DNA from: Paraphysomonas bandaiensis
Taxonomy: Eukaryota; Chrysophyceae
NCBI GenBank assembly: GCA_965644295.1
Contig: CBFFRP010000298.1
Location: 124,001-188,000, forward strand
Reading direction: 5' to 3'
Length of the DNA: 64,000 bases
Positions 10,683 to 21,393 of this stretch are shown here, piece by piece (positions within the stretch are counted from its first letter, which is position 1; each line of letters starts with the position of its first letter). The notes under the pieces were generated by a model. That model saw only the letters and a program-made list of their open reading frames with translations, was not told where the DNA came from and made no database searches. Made by a program: the position numbers and the translations under genes.

Positions 10683-11023
10683 ATGACAAGTATGGGTGAT
10701 TTAGGAGGTTGCTATGGCTGAAGAATAAGATGAAGTGATGTAGGTTGTAGTATGAGATGAGATGTAGATGGTAGTTATGATTAGATTAGAAGATACGAGT
10801 ATTAAGGCCAGATATAGGGTTGGAGTGTACCGTGACTATCCGTATATACGGATGTAACGGACGTTTATGGTGGTAACCCGTACAGTATTATGATGGTATA
10901 GGTATTCTGTAGGATGATATAGGAGTAGATAACAGGATGTTAAGGGATTTCTATATGATTATTTCTGGAAGTAGAAAACTAGCTATTTATGGCTGGGAAA
11001 CCGCTTCTAGAATTAACTATGGG
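10683..11023 (+). repeat. Dispersed repeat R1, copy 2
   Basis: Near-identical to 3893-4235 on the same strand (TGACAAGTATGGGTGATTTAGG at the start). The last 105 bp recur again at 11418-11522. Confidence 0.75.
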
Positions 11024-11605
11024 CACACATACATACACACATACATACATACACACAACATACACATACACATGCATGCGTTTGCTGAAAATTAACGACA
11101 AATCTTGATATATGCTAAATTTCACCTAATCTTATAGTTCAGTACAGTAGCATACATACACATACACATGCATGCGTTTGCTGCAAACTAACGACAAATC
11201 TTGATATATGCTAAATTTCACCTAATCTTATAGTTCAGTACAGTACCATCTAGTTCTCATACACATGCATGCGTTTGCTGCAAACTAACGACAAATCTTG
11301 ATATATGCTAAATTTCACCTAATCTTTTATAGTTCAGTACAGTACCATCTAGTTCTCATTATTGCTTGCGCATGTAACAGAAAAGCAATAACTGTACCCA
11401 ATGAATGAACAATGAACTATAGGAGTAGATAACAGGATGTTAAGGGATTTCTATATGATTATTTCTGGAAGTAGAAAACTAGCTATTTATGGCTGGGAAA
11501 CCGCTTCTAGAATTAACTATGGGCATACACGCATACACATGCATGCGTTTGCTTAAAATTAACGACAAATCTTGATATATGCTACATTTCACCTAATCAT
11601 AAGTT
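11024..11605 (+). repeat. Short tandem and dispersed repeats R2
   Basis: Four copies of a unit of about 100 bp that contains CATGCATGCGTTTGCTG, then AACGACAAATCTTGATATATGC, then TTTCACCTAATC. They start near 11060, 11160, 11257 and 11527, interrupted by the partial R1 copy at 11418-11522. An inverted copy including the adjoining TTGCTTGCGCATGTAACAG lies at 35500-35640. Flanked by ACATACACA microsatellite. Confidence 0.7.
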
Positions 11606-12403
11606 TATACGGCGGATGAGATTCCAGGGAAGAGAATGTCCCTTCGTACTTTGCCTAGAGATACTGTGCATACTAAGTCTAGTGAGATCAGTGCGAAACG
11701 TGTCTGTGAGACTGTACCTGCTGAGTCTAGGGAGACTTGTGTGATAAGCGTACGGGTGTTGACTAGTGTGTCCACTCTGGGTGAGGTAAACCTTCTCCAT
11801 GATGAGGAGATTGTCAATCTGTGTGTTGATAGTGACTGTGCACTAATAACTAACAAAATATGTCTAATTGTAGAGAGACCAATCAAGACACCATATATGA
11901 GAAGCTTGTTAATTGCCTTGATTTGCCTCTCCGTGTGTAAGTAGCAGGCTATGTCTACTGGCATGCAGGAACTGGTATGGCTTCGGGGGGTGGTGTTGGT
12001 CGAACGGGGACTTCGATTGTACGAACCCACTCCATTCTTCCTGACACAGCCAGAGCGCACGTAACTTAGCGTGTTGAATGTTGTGGTGTGATTGATCCGA
12101 CGAGGATCAGAAATCATGCGTGGAGGTTCTAAGAGACAGAAGATCATATAGATGTGTTGTCTATGGTGAGGCTAGCTGAACGTCAGAGTCATACGTCCAC
12201 TGGTTTGTCCTATGAGGTTCTGGTGGTTGCGTATCCGTCAGTTATGTCTCGTGATGTAAAGATTCAATCTACAGCGTATCCGTTAGTTATGTCTTGCAAT
12301 GTGAAGATTCAATCTACAGCTCATGAGGTCTTGGTGGTTGCGTATTCGTCAGTTATGACTCGTGGTTTGACAATTCAATGTACAGCTTTGAATTGAGAGG
12401 GAG
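11606..12403. other. Open frames without recognisable product
   Basis: Frames of 102 residues (+, 11636-11944), 180 residues (-, 11605-12147) and 80 residues (+, 12154-12396) overlap here. None shows a domain I recognise. The 12190-12390 part contains two and a half repeats of a unit with TATCCGTYAGTTATGTCT and AAGATTCAATCTACAG. Because a copia LTR with its polypurine tract follows immediately, this may be decayed internal sequence of that element. Confidence 0.3.
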
Positions 12404-12686
12404 TGTTGAGTTTTGCTGTTTAAGCAATTAAAAGCTGTAATTCTATGATATTGGAATTATGACGGTAGCGGTTAACTGTATTATGAGAAGTAATGAGAAC
12501 TGAATATATATTGACCATACAAGAAGATAGTGACGATATAAGATCGTACCAGAAATGAGTGGTCATAGAGATAACATGATATTGATGAATAAGAAGATAT
12601 ATTGATTATAATTTTATAATAAGATTAATGACTGAATACACGTCCAGTTAACATAGTAAATCATCCAATTGTGTCATAACTTGACA
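12404..12686 (+). repeat. Copia-type LTR with polypurine tract
   Basis: GAGAGGGAG is followed directly by TGTTGAGTTTTGCTG, the classic polypurine tract and LTR start of copia elements. Comparison with the antisense copy at 62455-62723 shows homology stopping precisely after AACTTGACA on this side, which gives a 283-bp LTR with TG...CA ends. Related decayed copies lie at 21590-21835 and 62822-62941, both antisense. Confidence 0.75.
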
Positions 12687-13131
12687 ACGTATAGATTATT
12701 AATAAAAATCTCAGCATATTCTTTGTGTGTCGGCACCAAGAAAACTCTAGCTAGATCTGCACTATATATACTTGCATAGCCTATATGAGATTATGAGAAA
12801 CATCGCGCATTCTAGGGGAGGGGGGGGGCGGCCAAAGTCACACTAGACCTATACTGAGTCATGCATGGTCACGAGAAGTTCCGCGTAATCTTTGTTAGGT
12901 AATAATGGGATGGTACACATGGTCCTACTAGAATCTGCGCGAATTACATAAAAGTCATGCATAGTTATGAGAAATCCCGCGTATCTCAGCAAAGGTTAAC
13001 ACAGGTGGGGGGGTAACAGAATCTGTAAGTTGGTACACGGGTGGGTGGGTAGTCGAATCAGTTCTATATCTCGGTGTTTTAGGTGGTGTACAGCCAGCCT
13101 ACACTATGGCCACGCCCTCGGAATGGGGCAT
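12687..13131 (+). repeat. Dispersed repeat R3, copy 1
   Basis: Starts ACGTATAGATTATTAATAAA and ends CCCTCGGAATGGGGCA. Matches 36279-36757 on the same strand at roughly 90 percent by eye. Contains G-runs (GGGGAGGGGGGGGGCGG), repeated CCCGCG motifs and GTCATGCAT motifs. No coding capacity seen. Confidence 0.75.
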
Positions 13132-13251
13132 TTATCTCCATACACTCAATAAAGTTACATGACGAATATGAAGCTTCGTGGTATGAAGAAGGAGTAGAAG
13201 GTCTAGCAGCGGAAGAGAATTGTAAGCTTCATTTACTCTCGATACTCAGAT

Positions 13252-14682
13252 TCAGTTAGATATATCCAAGTGTCCACGCTCTGCAGCTTCCCTGCGACTC
13301 TCTTCATCCCATGGACACGGAGGGTCCTGTGAACGAAGCCATTTCAGAACATCCAAGTGCCCACGCACTGCAGCTGCCGTGCAACAATCTTCATTCCATG
13401 GACATGGAGGGTCCTGTGAACGAAGCCATTTCAGAACATCCAAATGCCCACGCACTGCAGCTACCCTGCAACTCTCTTCACCCCATGGACATGGAGGATC
13501 CTGGGAACGAAGCCATTTCACCACATCCAAGTGCCCTCCCATTGCAGCATTGCGACAAGCCCATGGATCCCATGGACATGGAGGGTCCTGGGAACGAAGC
13601 CATTTCACCACATCCAAGTGTCCTCCCATTGCAGCATTGCGACAAGCCCATGGATCCCATGGACATGGAGGGTCCTGTGAACGAAGCCACTTCACAACAT
13701 CCAAGTGCCCACGCTCTGCAGCACAAGCGCAAGTCGTAGCATCCCACGGACATGGAGGGTTCTGGGAACGAAGCCACTTCATAATATCCAAGTGTCCACG
13801 CTCTGCAGCATATGCGCAAGTCCTGGTATCCCACGGACATGGAGGGTCCTGTGAACGAAGCCACTTTAGAACATCCAAGTCTCCACACCTTACAGCGTTA
13901 AAACAAACACGTTCATTCCACGGACATGGGGGTTCCTGGGAACGAAGCCACTTCATAATATCCATGTGTCCACGCTCTGCAGCATATGCGCAAGTCCTGG
14001 TATCCCATGGACATGGGGGTTCCTGTGAACGAAGCCACTTTAGAACATCCAAGTCTCCACACCTTACAGCGTTAAAACAAACACGTTCATTCCACGGACA
14101 TGGAGGGTTCTGGGAACGAAGCCACTTCACAACATCCAAGTGTCCACGCTCTGCAGCATACGCGCAAGTCCTGGTATCCCATGGACATGGGGGTTCCTGG
14201 GAACGAAGCCAGATGAGAACATTCAAGTGTCCACGCTCTGCAGCAGAAGCACAAGTCATGGTATCCCATGGACATGGAGGGTCCTGTGAACGAAGCCAGA
14301 TGAGAACATTCAAGTGTCCACCTCTCGCTGCAGCATTGCAAGTCCGTATATCACATCTGTATGTGGGGTCCCGTGTATGTGTATGTGTGTATATGTGTAT
14401 CATCTGCTGTAGTCTGCCGTATAGTGCACATGTATTCATGAGGTGGGTGTGTGGGCAGCCCATAGCCAGAGCCCATGAGACCATTGAGTTGGTCATACAG
14501 TAGTGAGATGGAAGTGACTCAAGTCTCTCTCTGCTCTTATCTCTGCTCTCATCTCTGCTCTCAGCCATATCGTGAAGTCTCTTACAAGTCATGGCGACAG
14601 GAAGCAGAGCCGTGTGTGGGATCATAGAGACGATGAGACGAAGAACATCATCGTTAAGATCAGACAGAGTGATTTCATTCAT
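13252..14682 (-). CDS. F-box protein with twelve 29-residue ankyrin-like repeats
   Basis: Residues 2-40 (ITLSDLNDDVLRLIVSMI, then LLPVAMTCKRLHDMA) form an F-box, the adaptor module that binds Skp1 in SCF ubiquitin ligases. From about residue 105 there are twelve complete units of 29 residues with the core GHLDVLKWLRSQDPPCPW and a partial thirteenth. This ankyrin-like Cys/Trp type is common in large protist families and in giant viruses. Units alternate in pairs (CAYAAERG and CFNAVRCG types), and the underlying 87-bp DNA units are very similar, so recent duplication or conversion is likely. The end HLDISN falls inside a repeat, suggesting 3' truncation. Substrate unknown. Confidence 0.8.
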   Translation of the reverse strand: MNEITLSDLNDDVLRLIVSMIPHTALLPVAMTCKRLHDMAESRDESRDKSRERLESLPSHYCMTNSMVSWALAMGCPHTHLMNTCALYGRLQQMIHIYTHTHTRDPTYRCDIRTCNAAARGGHLNVLIWLRSQDPPCPWDTMTCASAAERGHLNVLIWLRSQEPPCPWDTRTCAYAAERGHLDVVKWLRSQNPPCPWNERVCFNAVRCGDLDVLKWLRSQEPPCPWDTRTCAYAAERGHMDIMKWLRSQEPPCPWNERVCFNAVRCGDLDVLKWLRSQDPPCPWDTRTCAYAAERGHLDIMKWLRSQNPPCPWDATTCACAAERGHLDVVKWLRSQDPPCPWDPWACRNAAMGGHLDVVKWLRSQDPPCPWDPWACRNAAMGGHLDVVKWLRSQDPPCPWGEESCRVAAVRGHLDVLKWLRSQDPPCPWNEDCCTAAAVRGHLDVLKWLRSQDPPCPWDEESRREAAERGHLDISN

Positions 14683-14782
14683 AGTTTATATGAGGCTGAT
14701 AGAGTGGCCATACAGCAGACGACTATGAGATGAGTTCATGGGTGTATGTATGTATGTACAGTGTGGATGTGTGTCAAGATAT

Positions 14783-14925
14783 CGCATCGGCATCCTTTGT
14801 ATATTTTTGTTCAAAGATGCCTCTAATATTGAGACAATAATTATATGTATTCCAGCCGTAGTTATACAGCAGTTATATAGAATATTTTTTCTTCATTTTA
14901 TTCCCGAAAAATAAGATGCTGACTG
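14783..14925. mobile_element. Half copy of the 335-bp inverted-repeat element
   Basis: Matches one arm of 9400-9735 (TCGGCATCCTTTGTATATTTTTG through AAAATAAGATGCTGACTG) and stops at the former loop. The second arm is missing, so no hairpin forms. Confidence 0.65.
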
Positions 14926-15126
14926 CTGATACGATCACGGAGAAGAAAGTGTTTCAGAGTTGGCCTATCGTTCTTTACGGGGAGCAAAGTTACCATATCA
15001 TAAAATCCAGAAACTAATTCGGAAAGTCGTAATATCAGTTCTAAAATCCTTAAAACACGGTATTTATTGCTGTGAGTTGTGAAATCTAGGACTAAAACCC
15101 ATAAAAATTTGTGTGTGTAGTGGTGG

Positions 15127-15458
15127 GTATGTATGTATGTATGTATGTATGTATGTATGTATGTATGTATGTATGTATGTATGTATGTATGTATGTATGT
15201 ATGTATGTAGGTATGTATGTATGTATGTAAGTATGTATGTATGTATGTATGTATGTATGTATGTATGTATGTATGTATGTATGTATGTATGTATGTATGT
15301 ACGTATGTATGTATGTATGTATGTATGTATGTATGTATGTATGTATGTATGTATGTATGTATGTATGTATGTATGTATGTATGTATGTATGTATGTATGT
15401 ATGTATGTATGTATGTATGTATGCATGTATGTATGTATATATGTATGTATGTATGTAG
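15127..15458. repeat. TATG tetranucleotide microsatellite, about 330 bp
   Basis: About 80 units of TATG/CATA with a handful of single-base interruptions. It opens all frames on both strands, which produces long artificial reading frames. It abuts the 5' arm of the inverted gene duplication that starts at 15472. Confidence 0.95.
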
Positions 15459-15471
15459 GTATGATTGTGTC

Positions 15472-15606
15472 TCTGGTTTGTATAGTAAACGCAATTATTC
15501 CTCCTGAACCAATCGAGTATCCTGTGAACAAAGTTATACCACGACTGTGCTCTTCTAACTTTTTGAATGATTCGTATGCACTGCCTATATGTATATTTCC
15601 ATGCAT
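15472..15606 (-). pseudogene. Truncated antisense copy of a small membrane/coiled-coil gene
   Basis: Reading from 15606 the frame runs MHGNIHIG, then SYESFKKLEEHS-like sequence and FTGYSIGSGGIIAFTIQTRDT. It then passes into the TATG microsatellite, where homology with the sense copy at 15697-16020 ends. The 108-bp shared part (15472-15579) is an almost perfect inverted repeat of 15697-15803. The rest of the coding region has been replaced by the microsatellite. Confidence 0.55.
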
Positions 15607-15696
15607 ATAACTGTGATTGAACGTAACAATGTATCAATATCGGTCTTTTATACGTTCATTTAGTTTAAGACGGCAAGCATCTACTTCATCAAGTCC

Positions 15697-16020
15697 ATAC
15701 GAATCATTCAAAAGTTAGAAGAGCACAGTCGTGGTATAACTTTGTTCACAGGATACTCGATAGGTTTAGGAGGAATAATTGCGTTTACTATACAAACCAG
15801 AGATACAATTAAGCTCAACGAAGAGATTGCGAAGAGAGATGTTGAGATGGCACAGACGATTGCGAAGAAAGATGTTGAGGCGGCGAAGATAGATGTTGAG
15901 CTCAGAGCTCTTAAAAATTTGCTTCTATATGGCCAGAGCGAAGAGTTTAGAAGCATGAGAGAATCATGTGCCAGCCGCGAAATGGATGAGGCGTCGACGG
16001 ATAAGACGGAAAAAAAGTAG
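15697..16020 (+). pseudogene. Sense copy of the same gene, 5' frame broken
   Basis: After a hydrophobic segment (GYSIGLGGIIAFTIQTRD) the frame continues as a charged coiled coil with two short repeats (KRDVEMAQTIAKKDVEAAKI) and ends at 16020. Compared with the antisense copy, one A is missing in the AAAAA run near 15712, which puts a stop into the upstream frame. A shorter product could still start at 15742. Function unknown; a single-pass membrane protein with a coiled-coil tail is what can be read. Confidence 0.45.
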
Positions 16021-16599
16021 CAAATCCAAGACACTTGCCTTCACAATATAGCGTGCTTTGTTTAATCGAATATTTAGATATTCTTTTTTTTCTTCTTTTT
16101 CACTATTTTCTGGCAGTTTGCAGCGGGTAATATTTAGTATTCGGTTCACCCACAACCAAGTAACACAATATTCATAAGTGGCCATCGTAGCTAAATGAAG
16201 CTAAAATCGTTCCCATCGTAATTTATTTGACACAATCATTTGATTTTTTATTTGTCTCCTTAAATGTTAATCAGGGAACACCTATTTTCTCTAGTTCCCG
16301 CAAGCTATGCATTCTAGATATTATGTTTTCAGTATCATGAGAATAAGCTACAATTTAACCTAGGGATAAGGATTTTCGTCTCTTGTCGAAATTTTAAAAC
16401 TCAGGCTCTGCGTCTACTTATAAACCATAACTATAGCTTAAGATATTAGAATGATGCGACAATGATGCTGTTGCCTACTTCGGTTAATGCATACCTTGTT
16501 GAGAAACGCTCATCCTTGACTTAGTATTGACTATTAACCGTTTTCAGACAATGAAGATCGTTTTAAGAGAAGTTAAAGTTAATCAAACTAGATAGATTA
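16021..16599. other. No gene seen
   Basis: AT-rich spacer with dense stops in all frames between the small coiled-coil gene and the copia LTR on the minus strand. Confidence 0.4.
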
Positions 16600-16850
16600 T
16601 GTTATCAGAATTGTATACATAATTGTGTGCGTTGTCAAGTAAAACTCATTAACAACATGATAATATACTTTGTTCATGTCATCCACTGATCAACTTCCGT
16701 ATCTTGTAGAGTCGTGGTACAATACTTCAGTTTCACAGTTATAGCTATATAATAATAATATTGTTGTATTCACCGTATTCTATGGAAATATCTTAGAGAG
16801 ACATACGTATTCCAACGCTAACGTGCGTATTCCAACACTCCCACTCAATG
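16600..16850 (-). repeat. Second copia LTR family, antisense
   Basis: On the minus strand GAGTGGGAG precedes TGTTGGAATACGC at about 16839, a polypurine tract and LTR start. The LTR body (GGTGAATACAACAATATTATT onward) matches 36767-36900, there in sense orientation. The 3' end of the LTR is not defined. The region 16851-17160 would be the internal end of the element but shows no readable protein. Confidence 0.6.
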
Positions 16851-17161
16851 TAGAAACGGATAATCGTCATAATACTCAAGCTATACATATTTTCTAAATA
16901 TCTAGTCATAACATAGGATAAAAAGCGGATGTGATATCTTCACAAGATACTGCGCCCATCACTCCTCGCTGTAACACAGTTATGTGGGATTCTTACCCAC
17001 TGAAACACACCCTTAACCTTTCTAGCAAAGAGTTCGCTCAGTAAATTTTAAAATTCTGATCGTTTACCCACAAACAGCATTTTCTACAAGATAATTGAAA
17101 GTTTATTATTATTCACACACTGAATACAAAAGAATACAACAACACAATTTGTTTACTTAAG

Positions 17162-17790
17162 TTAGCATATATTTCGTTTTTTACCTATGAAATATACACC
17201 AGTGAAGTTTCTACCATTTACACTAAATGACCTCACATCTTTACCTCGCTTCTCATAACGAGAATCAAACCCAGATAAAAAAGAATCAACTACACTCTCC
17301 CGAATACGTATAGGGTGTAGTAATGCATCTAAGTCAAGTACATCAAGAGGAGTGTAATTATCCCACCACCAGTTCCGCCAGGCTTTAAAGCGTTGTACGT
17401 ATTGCGCAGTATTTTCACTGCGTTCTCCACATGCTCCAGAACATTCACAATAATCAGAGCGTCAAAAAAATGCTCGGCTCCAGCGTTGATAATTGTTGCC
17501 CCGTCAGGAGCAATGTTATTCACTCGACCCGTTCTATAGGGACAGCTCTTGACATGTGCCGCGTAGCTAAGTGCATTAGGATCCAGCAGCACATACCGTG
17601 ATACACTATAATTACGTTCTTGAAGCATACCTAATGACTGCGTCCAAGACCAGCACCAACTGCCATCTGGAGCCACTGCTTTATAGACGAATCGACATCG
17701 ATGGATGCAGTGTCCCACAAAGCAGTCTCTGCTTCACGAGCAAGATTCCAGCGACTAGGAGACACAGTCCATACACCATCAGACTATGCA
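17162..17790 (-). pseudogene. Class I SAM-dependent methyltransferase, frameshifted
   Basis: Three overlapping frames together show a methyltransferase. An N-terminal WNLAREAETALWD segment is followed by motif I VGAGLGRS, then a frame change near 17637 to SLGMLQERNYSVSRYVLLDPNA. FDALIIVNVLEHVENAVKIL and ALKPGG (motifs IV-V region) follow, then another change near 17372 to NYTPLDVLDLDALLHPIRI and VRSFSVNGRNF, ending at 17162. Two frame changes within 600 bp and no sensible introns at those points indicate a decayed gene, though sequencing errors in runs of identical bases cannot be excluded. Substrate not inferable; similar domains occur in sugar and small-molecule methylation genes. Confidence 0.7.
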
Positions 17791-17799
17791 TTGATGTCC

Positions 17800-18152
17800 T
17801 CTTGTATGTCCCTTTTCAATTCTTATATTCGAATCTTTCTATCCATATATGGATACATGATGAAGTATACACTCAGGTGAACAGATTGATACATACATGT
17901 ATATATGTAGCTAATATCTATAGGAATCTACTGTATGACTAGAATACATCGTATTCGATATGGTATACAGTGATTGGTGATGGGTGATGGGATATGATAG
18001 AGCGGATATGGGCCACGCCATATATGCTATATTAGGATATATAGAGTGCATTATATAGCGGGAAAACCATACGTGCTCTGTACTTTGTATGAAAAGTCTC
18101 ATACCATACCACTGCACATATACCTACGTACCTACCTACATACATACCTACA
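17800..18152. other. AT-rich spacer
   Basis: No gene seen. Contains short TACATAC/GATATGG runs leading into the microsatellite; the 18120-18152 segment (CCTACNTAC repeats) is complementary to the following TATG array and could pair with it. Confidence 0.4.
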
Positions 18153-18428
18153 TGTATGTATGTATGTATGTATGTATGTATGTATGTATGTATGTATGTA
18201 TGTATGTATGTATGTATGTATGTATGTATGTATGTATGTATGTATGTATGTATGTATGTATGTATGTATGTATGTATGTATGTATGTATGTATGTATGTA
18301 TGTATGTATGTATGTATGTTTGTATGTATGTATGTATGTATGTATGTATGTATGTATGTATGTATGTATGTATGTATGTATGTATGTATGTATGTATGTA
18401 TGTATGTATGTATATGTATGTATGTATG

Positions 18429-18462
<34 letters not shown>

Positions 18463-18882
18463 TGTATGTATGTATGTATGTATGTATGTATGTATGTATG
18501 TATGTATGTATGTATGTATGTATGTATGTATGTATGTATGTATGTATGTATGTATGTATGTATGTATGTATGTATGTATGTATGTATGTATGTATGTATG
18601 TATGTATGTATGTATGTATGCATGTGTATGTATGTATGTATGTATGTATGTATGTATGTATGTATGTATGTATGTATGTATGTATGTATGTATGTATGTA
18701 TGTATGTATGTATGTATGTATGTATGTATGTATGTATGTATGTATGTATGTATGTGTATGTATGTATGTATGTATGTATGTATGTATGTATGTATGTATG
18801 TATGTATGTATGTATGTATGTATGTATGTATGTATGTATGTATGTATGTATGTATGTATGTATGTATGTATGTATGTATGTG
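18153..18882. repeat. TATG tetranucleotide microsatellite, about 730 bp
   Basis: Some 180 units of TATG with very few interruptions (for example TTTG near 18319, TATATG near 18412 and CATGTG near 18620). It ends 57 bp before the HADHB start codon, so it must overlap the promoter or 5' UTR of that gene. Confidence 0.95.
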
Positions 18883-18939
18883 TGGGTGGTGTATTTGGCT
18901 CTGGTTTGTGGGTTTGTTAGTTAGTGTGTTGAGTTGAGT

Positions 18940-20530
18940 ATGAATTTTAACAGGTTAGGTAAGCGTTTTTTCTCCTCGGCATCAGGTCGTCGAGTGGTTC
19001 TTGTTGATGGGTGCAGGATCCCCTTCACTCTGGCGGGGTCTGCTTATAAGGATCTGCTGGCTGTTGATTTGGGTGAGCGCGTTTGTTGTGTTGTCTCTAT
19101 CGGGTGTAACGGGTGCACAGGGAGGCTTGCTATGAAGGGCATCTTGACCAAGACAGCTCTTGACCCGAACCTGGTGAGTGTGTGTGTATGTTGCGTGTGT
19201 ATGTATGTACAGCTGCGTGTGTATGCTGTGAGTGTGTGTACAGCTGTGTATGTATGTGTATATGTGCAGGTATGTTATATGCTGATCTATTCGTATATGT
19301 CAGATCGACTATATCTTTTATGGCACTGTCATTCAAGAGCCAAGAACCAGTAACATTGCTAGAGAGGCTGCTCTGGGAGCGGGCATCCCCCTCTCAGTAC
19401 CGTAAGTAGACTGGGGTACTTGTTTCGTTTCTCACTCCCGCTCATAGATCCCACACCGTCACTCAAGCTTGCATATCTGCCAACCAGGTGGGTTATTGTT
19501 TACTTGAATAGTGTATGCATTAATCAATTCATAGGCGATCACCACTGGTGCTGAAAAAATTTTGAGCGGTCAGGCGGACATCGTCCTCGCCGGGGGATGC
19601 GAGACCTTCTCTGATGTTCCTATTCGCTTTTCCAAGCCCGTTCGCCAACGCCTGCTTCAAGCACAGAAAGTGATGAAGAAAGGTACCATGGCTGCTCTAG
19701 GTCTGCTTAAAGGACTTAGTCTGAAAGACTTGGCACCGGAAGCCCCTGCTATAGCGAACTACACCACTGGTGAGGTAATGGGTCACTCGAGCGATCGGCT
19801 TTCAGCTAGATTCGGGATTTCCAGGCGGGACCAGGATGAATTTACAGTTAGATCTCACCAACTTGCCGCAAAAGCCCACGCTGATGGGCTGTACGAAGAC
19901 GAGCTAATCCCAGTGGACGGGTCCTGTGAGGAAAATGGAATCAAGGGCGACAGTACTGTGGAGAAGGTGTCGAAGCTGTCCCCCGCCTTCATAAAGCCAC
20001 ATGGTACACATACGGCTGCGAACTCTTCCTTTCTTACCGATGGGGCCTCTGCAACTCTCCTCATGTCAGAGGAACGTGCGCTGCAGCTAGGCTTCACGCC
20101 TAAAGCCTACTTACGTGCGTGGACCTACGTGGCTTCCGATCCATTTGAGGAGCTCCTGTTGGGACCCACTTACGCCACACACAAGGTCCTGAGGTCCTCT
20201 GGACTCACTTTAAAGGACATAGATGTCATCGAGATTCACGAGGCGTTTGCTGGACAGGTTTTATCTAATTTGACCGCAATGGCGTCACCTTCATTTGCCG
20301 AGAAAAGTTTACCGGACGGAAAGCCTGTGGGGGAAATTGACATGAGCAAGATGAACACTCTAGGTGGGTCCCTTTCTCTTGGACATCCATTTGGAGCTAC
20401 AGGTGCGAGACTTGCTACAACAGCAGCTAATCGATTGCAGCGTGAGGAGAAGCAGTTTGCATTGCTCACTGCCTGTGCGGACGGAGGATTGGCACATGCC
20501 GCAATCCTGGAGCGTTATGACGCGAAGTAA
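18940..20530 (+). CDS. HADHB: Mitochondrial trifunctional enzyme beta subunit (3-ketoacyl-CoA thiolase)
   Basis: Five exons: 18940-19072, 19121-19173, 19304-19401, 19448-19487, 19535-20530, giving 439 residues. The product carries out the last step of mitochondrial beta-oxidation, cleaving 3-ketoacyl-CoA. The start [15 protein letters not shown] is a basic, serine-rich, acid-free mitochondrial presequence. The nucleophile Cys lies in TQACISANQ; the catalytic His in IHEAFAGQ and the C-terminal [16 protein letters not shown] are present, with [11 protein letters not shown] in between. [10 protein letters not shown] and DVPIR are typical of the trifunctional beta subunit rather than of acetyl-CoA acetyltransferase. 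Intron 1 is only 48 nt, has no stop and keeps frame; removing it restores the family spacing [11 protein letters not shown]. The TTG six bases upstream is not needed as a start. A long TATG array sits just upstream. Confidence 0.93.
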
Positions 20531-21002
20531 ATTTGGATAATTGGTTGTCAGATGCGGTGCTAACGCTCATTGACCTGTCATTGTTTTGTCATCTCAGTCT
20601 AACGCCCGCGGCGTATCGTGAAATTTCGTAATAATTGCTAAGATAGGCTTTTAATTCTTTGATTTGCTGTGTTCGCTTTACTTATTACATATTTATTGAC
20701 TATAGCTTCAGTAGAACTGTCACAGGCTAATGATTTCACTGAAAAATACCCTGCAATATACTTCAAGCGACCAATAACCTCCATTTTATTCTCTACCTGT
20801 ATCCACTGGTTTTCAGGGCTGAGTAACACTTAAATGCCAATCATTGTATTGCAACAATTGAAATATATGCAATACTATCAACTTGATGCTGACTGCTGGC
20901 AAAGTATACTTGAAGTCTTGAAGTGCGTAAATGAGTTACTTAAGTCAGCAGATGTCAGGTATATATCAACATTATGCTTGCTCATGGCGTTTGCTTTGAC
21001 GG
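20531..21002. other. Spacer, no gene seen
   Basis: 3' flank of HADHB. A minus-strand open frame of 63 codons (20638-20829) shows no recognisable domain. AT-rich. Confidence 0.4.
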
Positions 21003-21393
21003 AGGTGGTTGCACCTTGGTGCTTGCGGCGACGCACATACAGCTCTTGTAGCATTATAAGGCAGGATACTAGAGTTTGTACGTTTGTACTAGTTAGTTAC
21101 AGGTAGAGAGGTCGATCTATCTTGACTAGTTTTCATCTAGCTATCAAGCTGGCGCTGTTTCTTAACGCCTATTCCTAATAACAAGACTTTCACTGGCTTG
21201 TAAGAGTCAGAACTAATGTAGCAACACAATTTAACTAACTAGTGCTTTACTCTTATATTCTATATAATATAAGAATGTCTGATTATTACATGAGAACGGT
21301 TGTGTACAGAAACTTGTTTCTTATATCCTACTATTTAGCGCTACGAATGCTGTTTGTGCGTCACCACAAGCACCAAGGTGCAACCACTTTCGC
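21003..21393. mobile_element. 390-bp inverted-repeat element (MITE-like)
   Basis: Ends are complementary: left GTGGTTGCACCTTGGTGCTTG and right CAAGCACCAAGGTGCAACCAC, a perfect 21-bp terminal match. The wider inverted homology extends further in from each end (GACGCACA / TGTGCGTC, ATCCTRC blocks). No coding capacity. A truncated relative is the 185-bp insertion at 5202-5399. A target duplication at the ends is not clear. Confidence 0.75.

Noticed and set aside
13379-14503. 374-residue plus-strand frame with HGHGGSCERSHF repeats
   Set aside because: Shadow of the minus-strand F-box/ankyrin-like gene; periodicity follows the 87-bp coding repeats.
15113-15610. Long YVCM/HTYI repeat proteins on both strands
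   Set aside because: Pure translation of the TATG microsatellite; a four-base repeat without stops opens every frame.
18046-18937. Open frames of 250-290 residues (MYVC repeats)
   Set aside because: Same microsatellite artefact; no start context, no homology beyond the repeat.
20834-21106. 90-residue frame as a gene
   Set aside because: It runs into the inverted-repeat element at 21003 and shows no domain.
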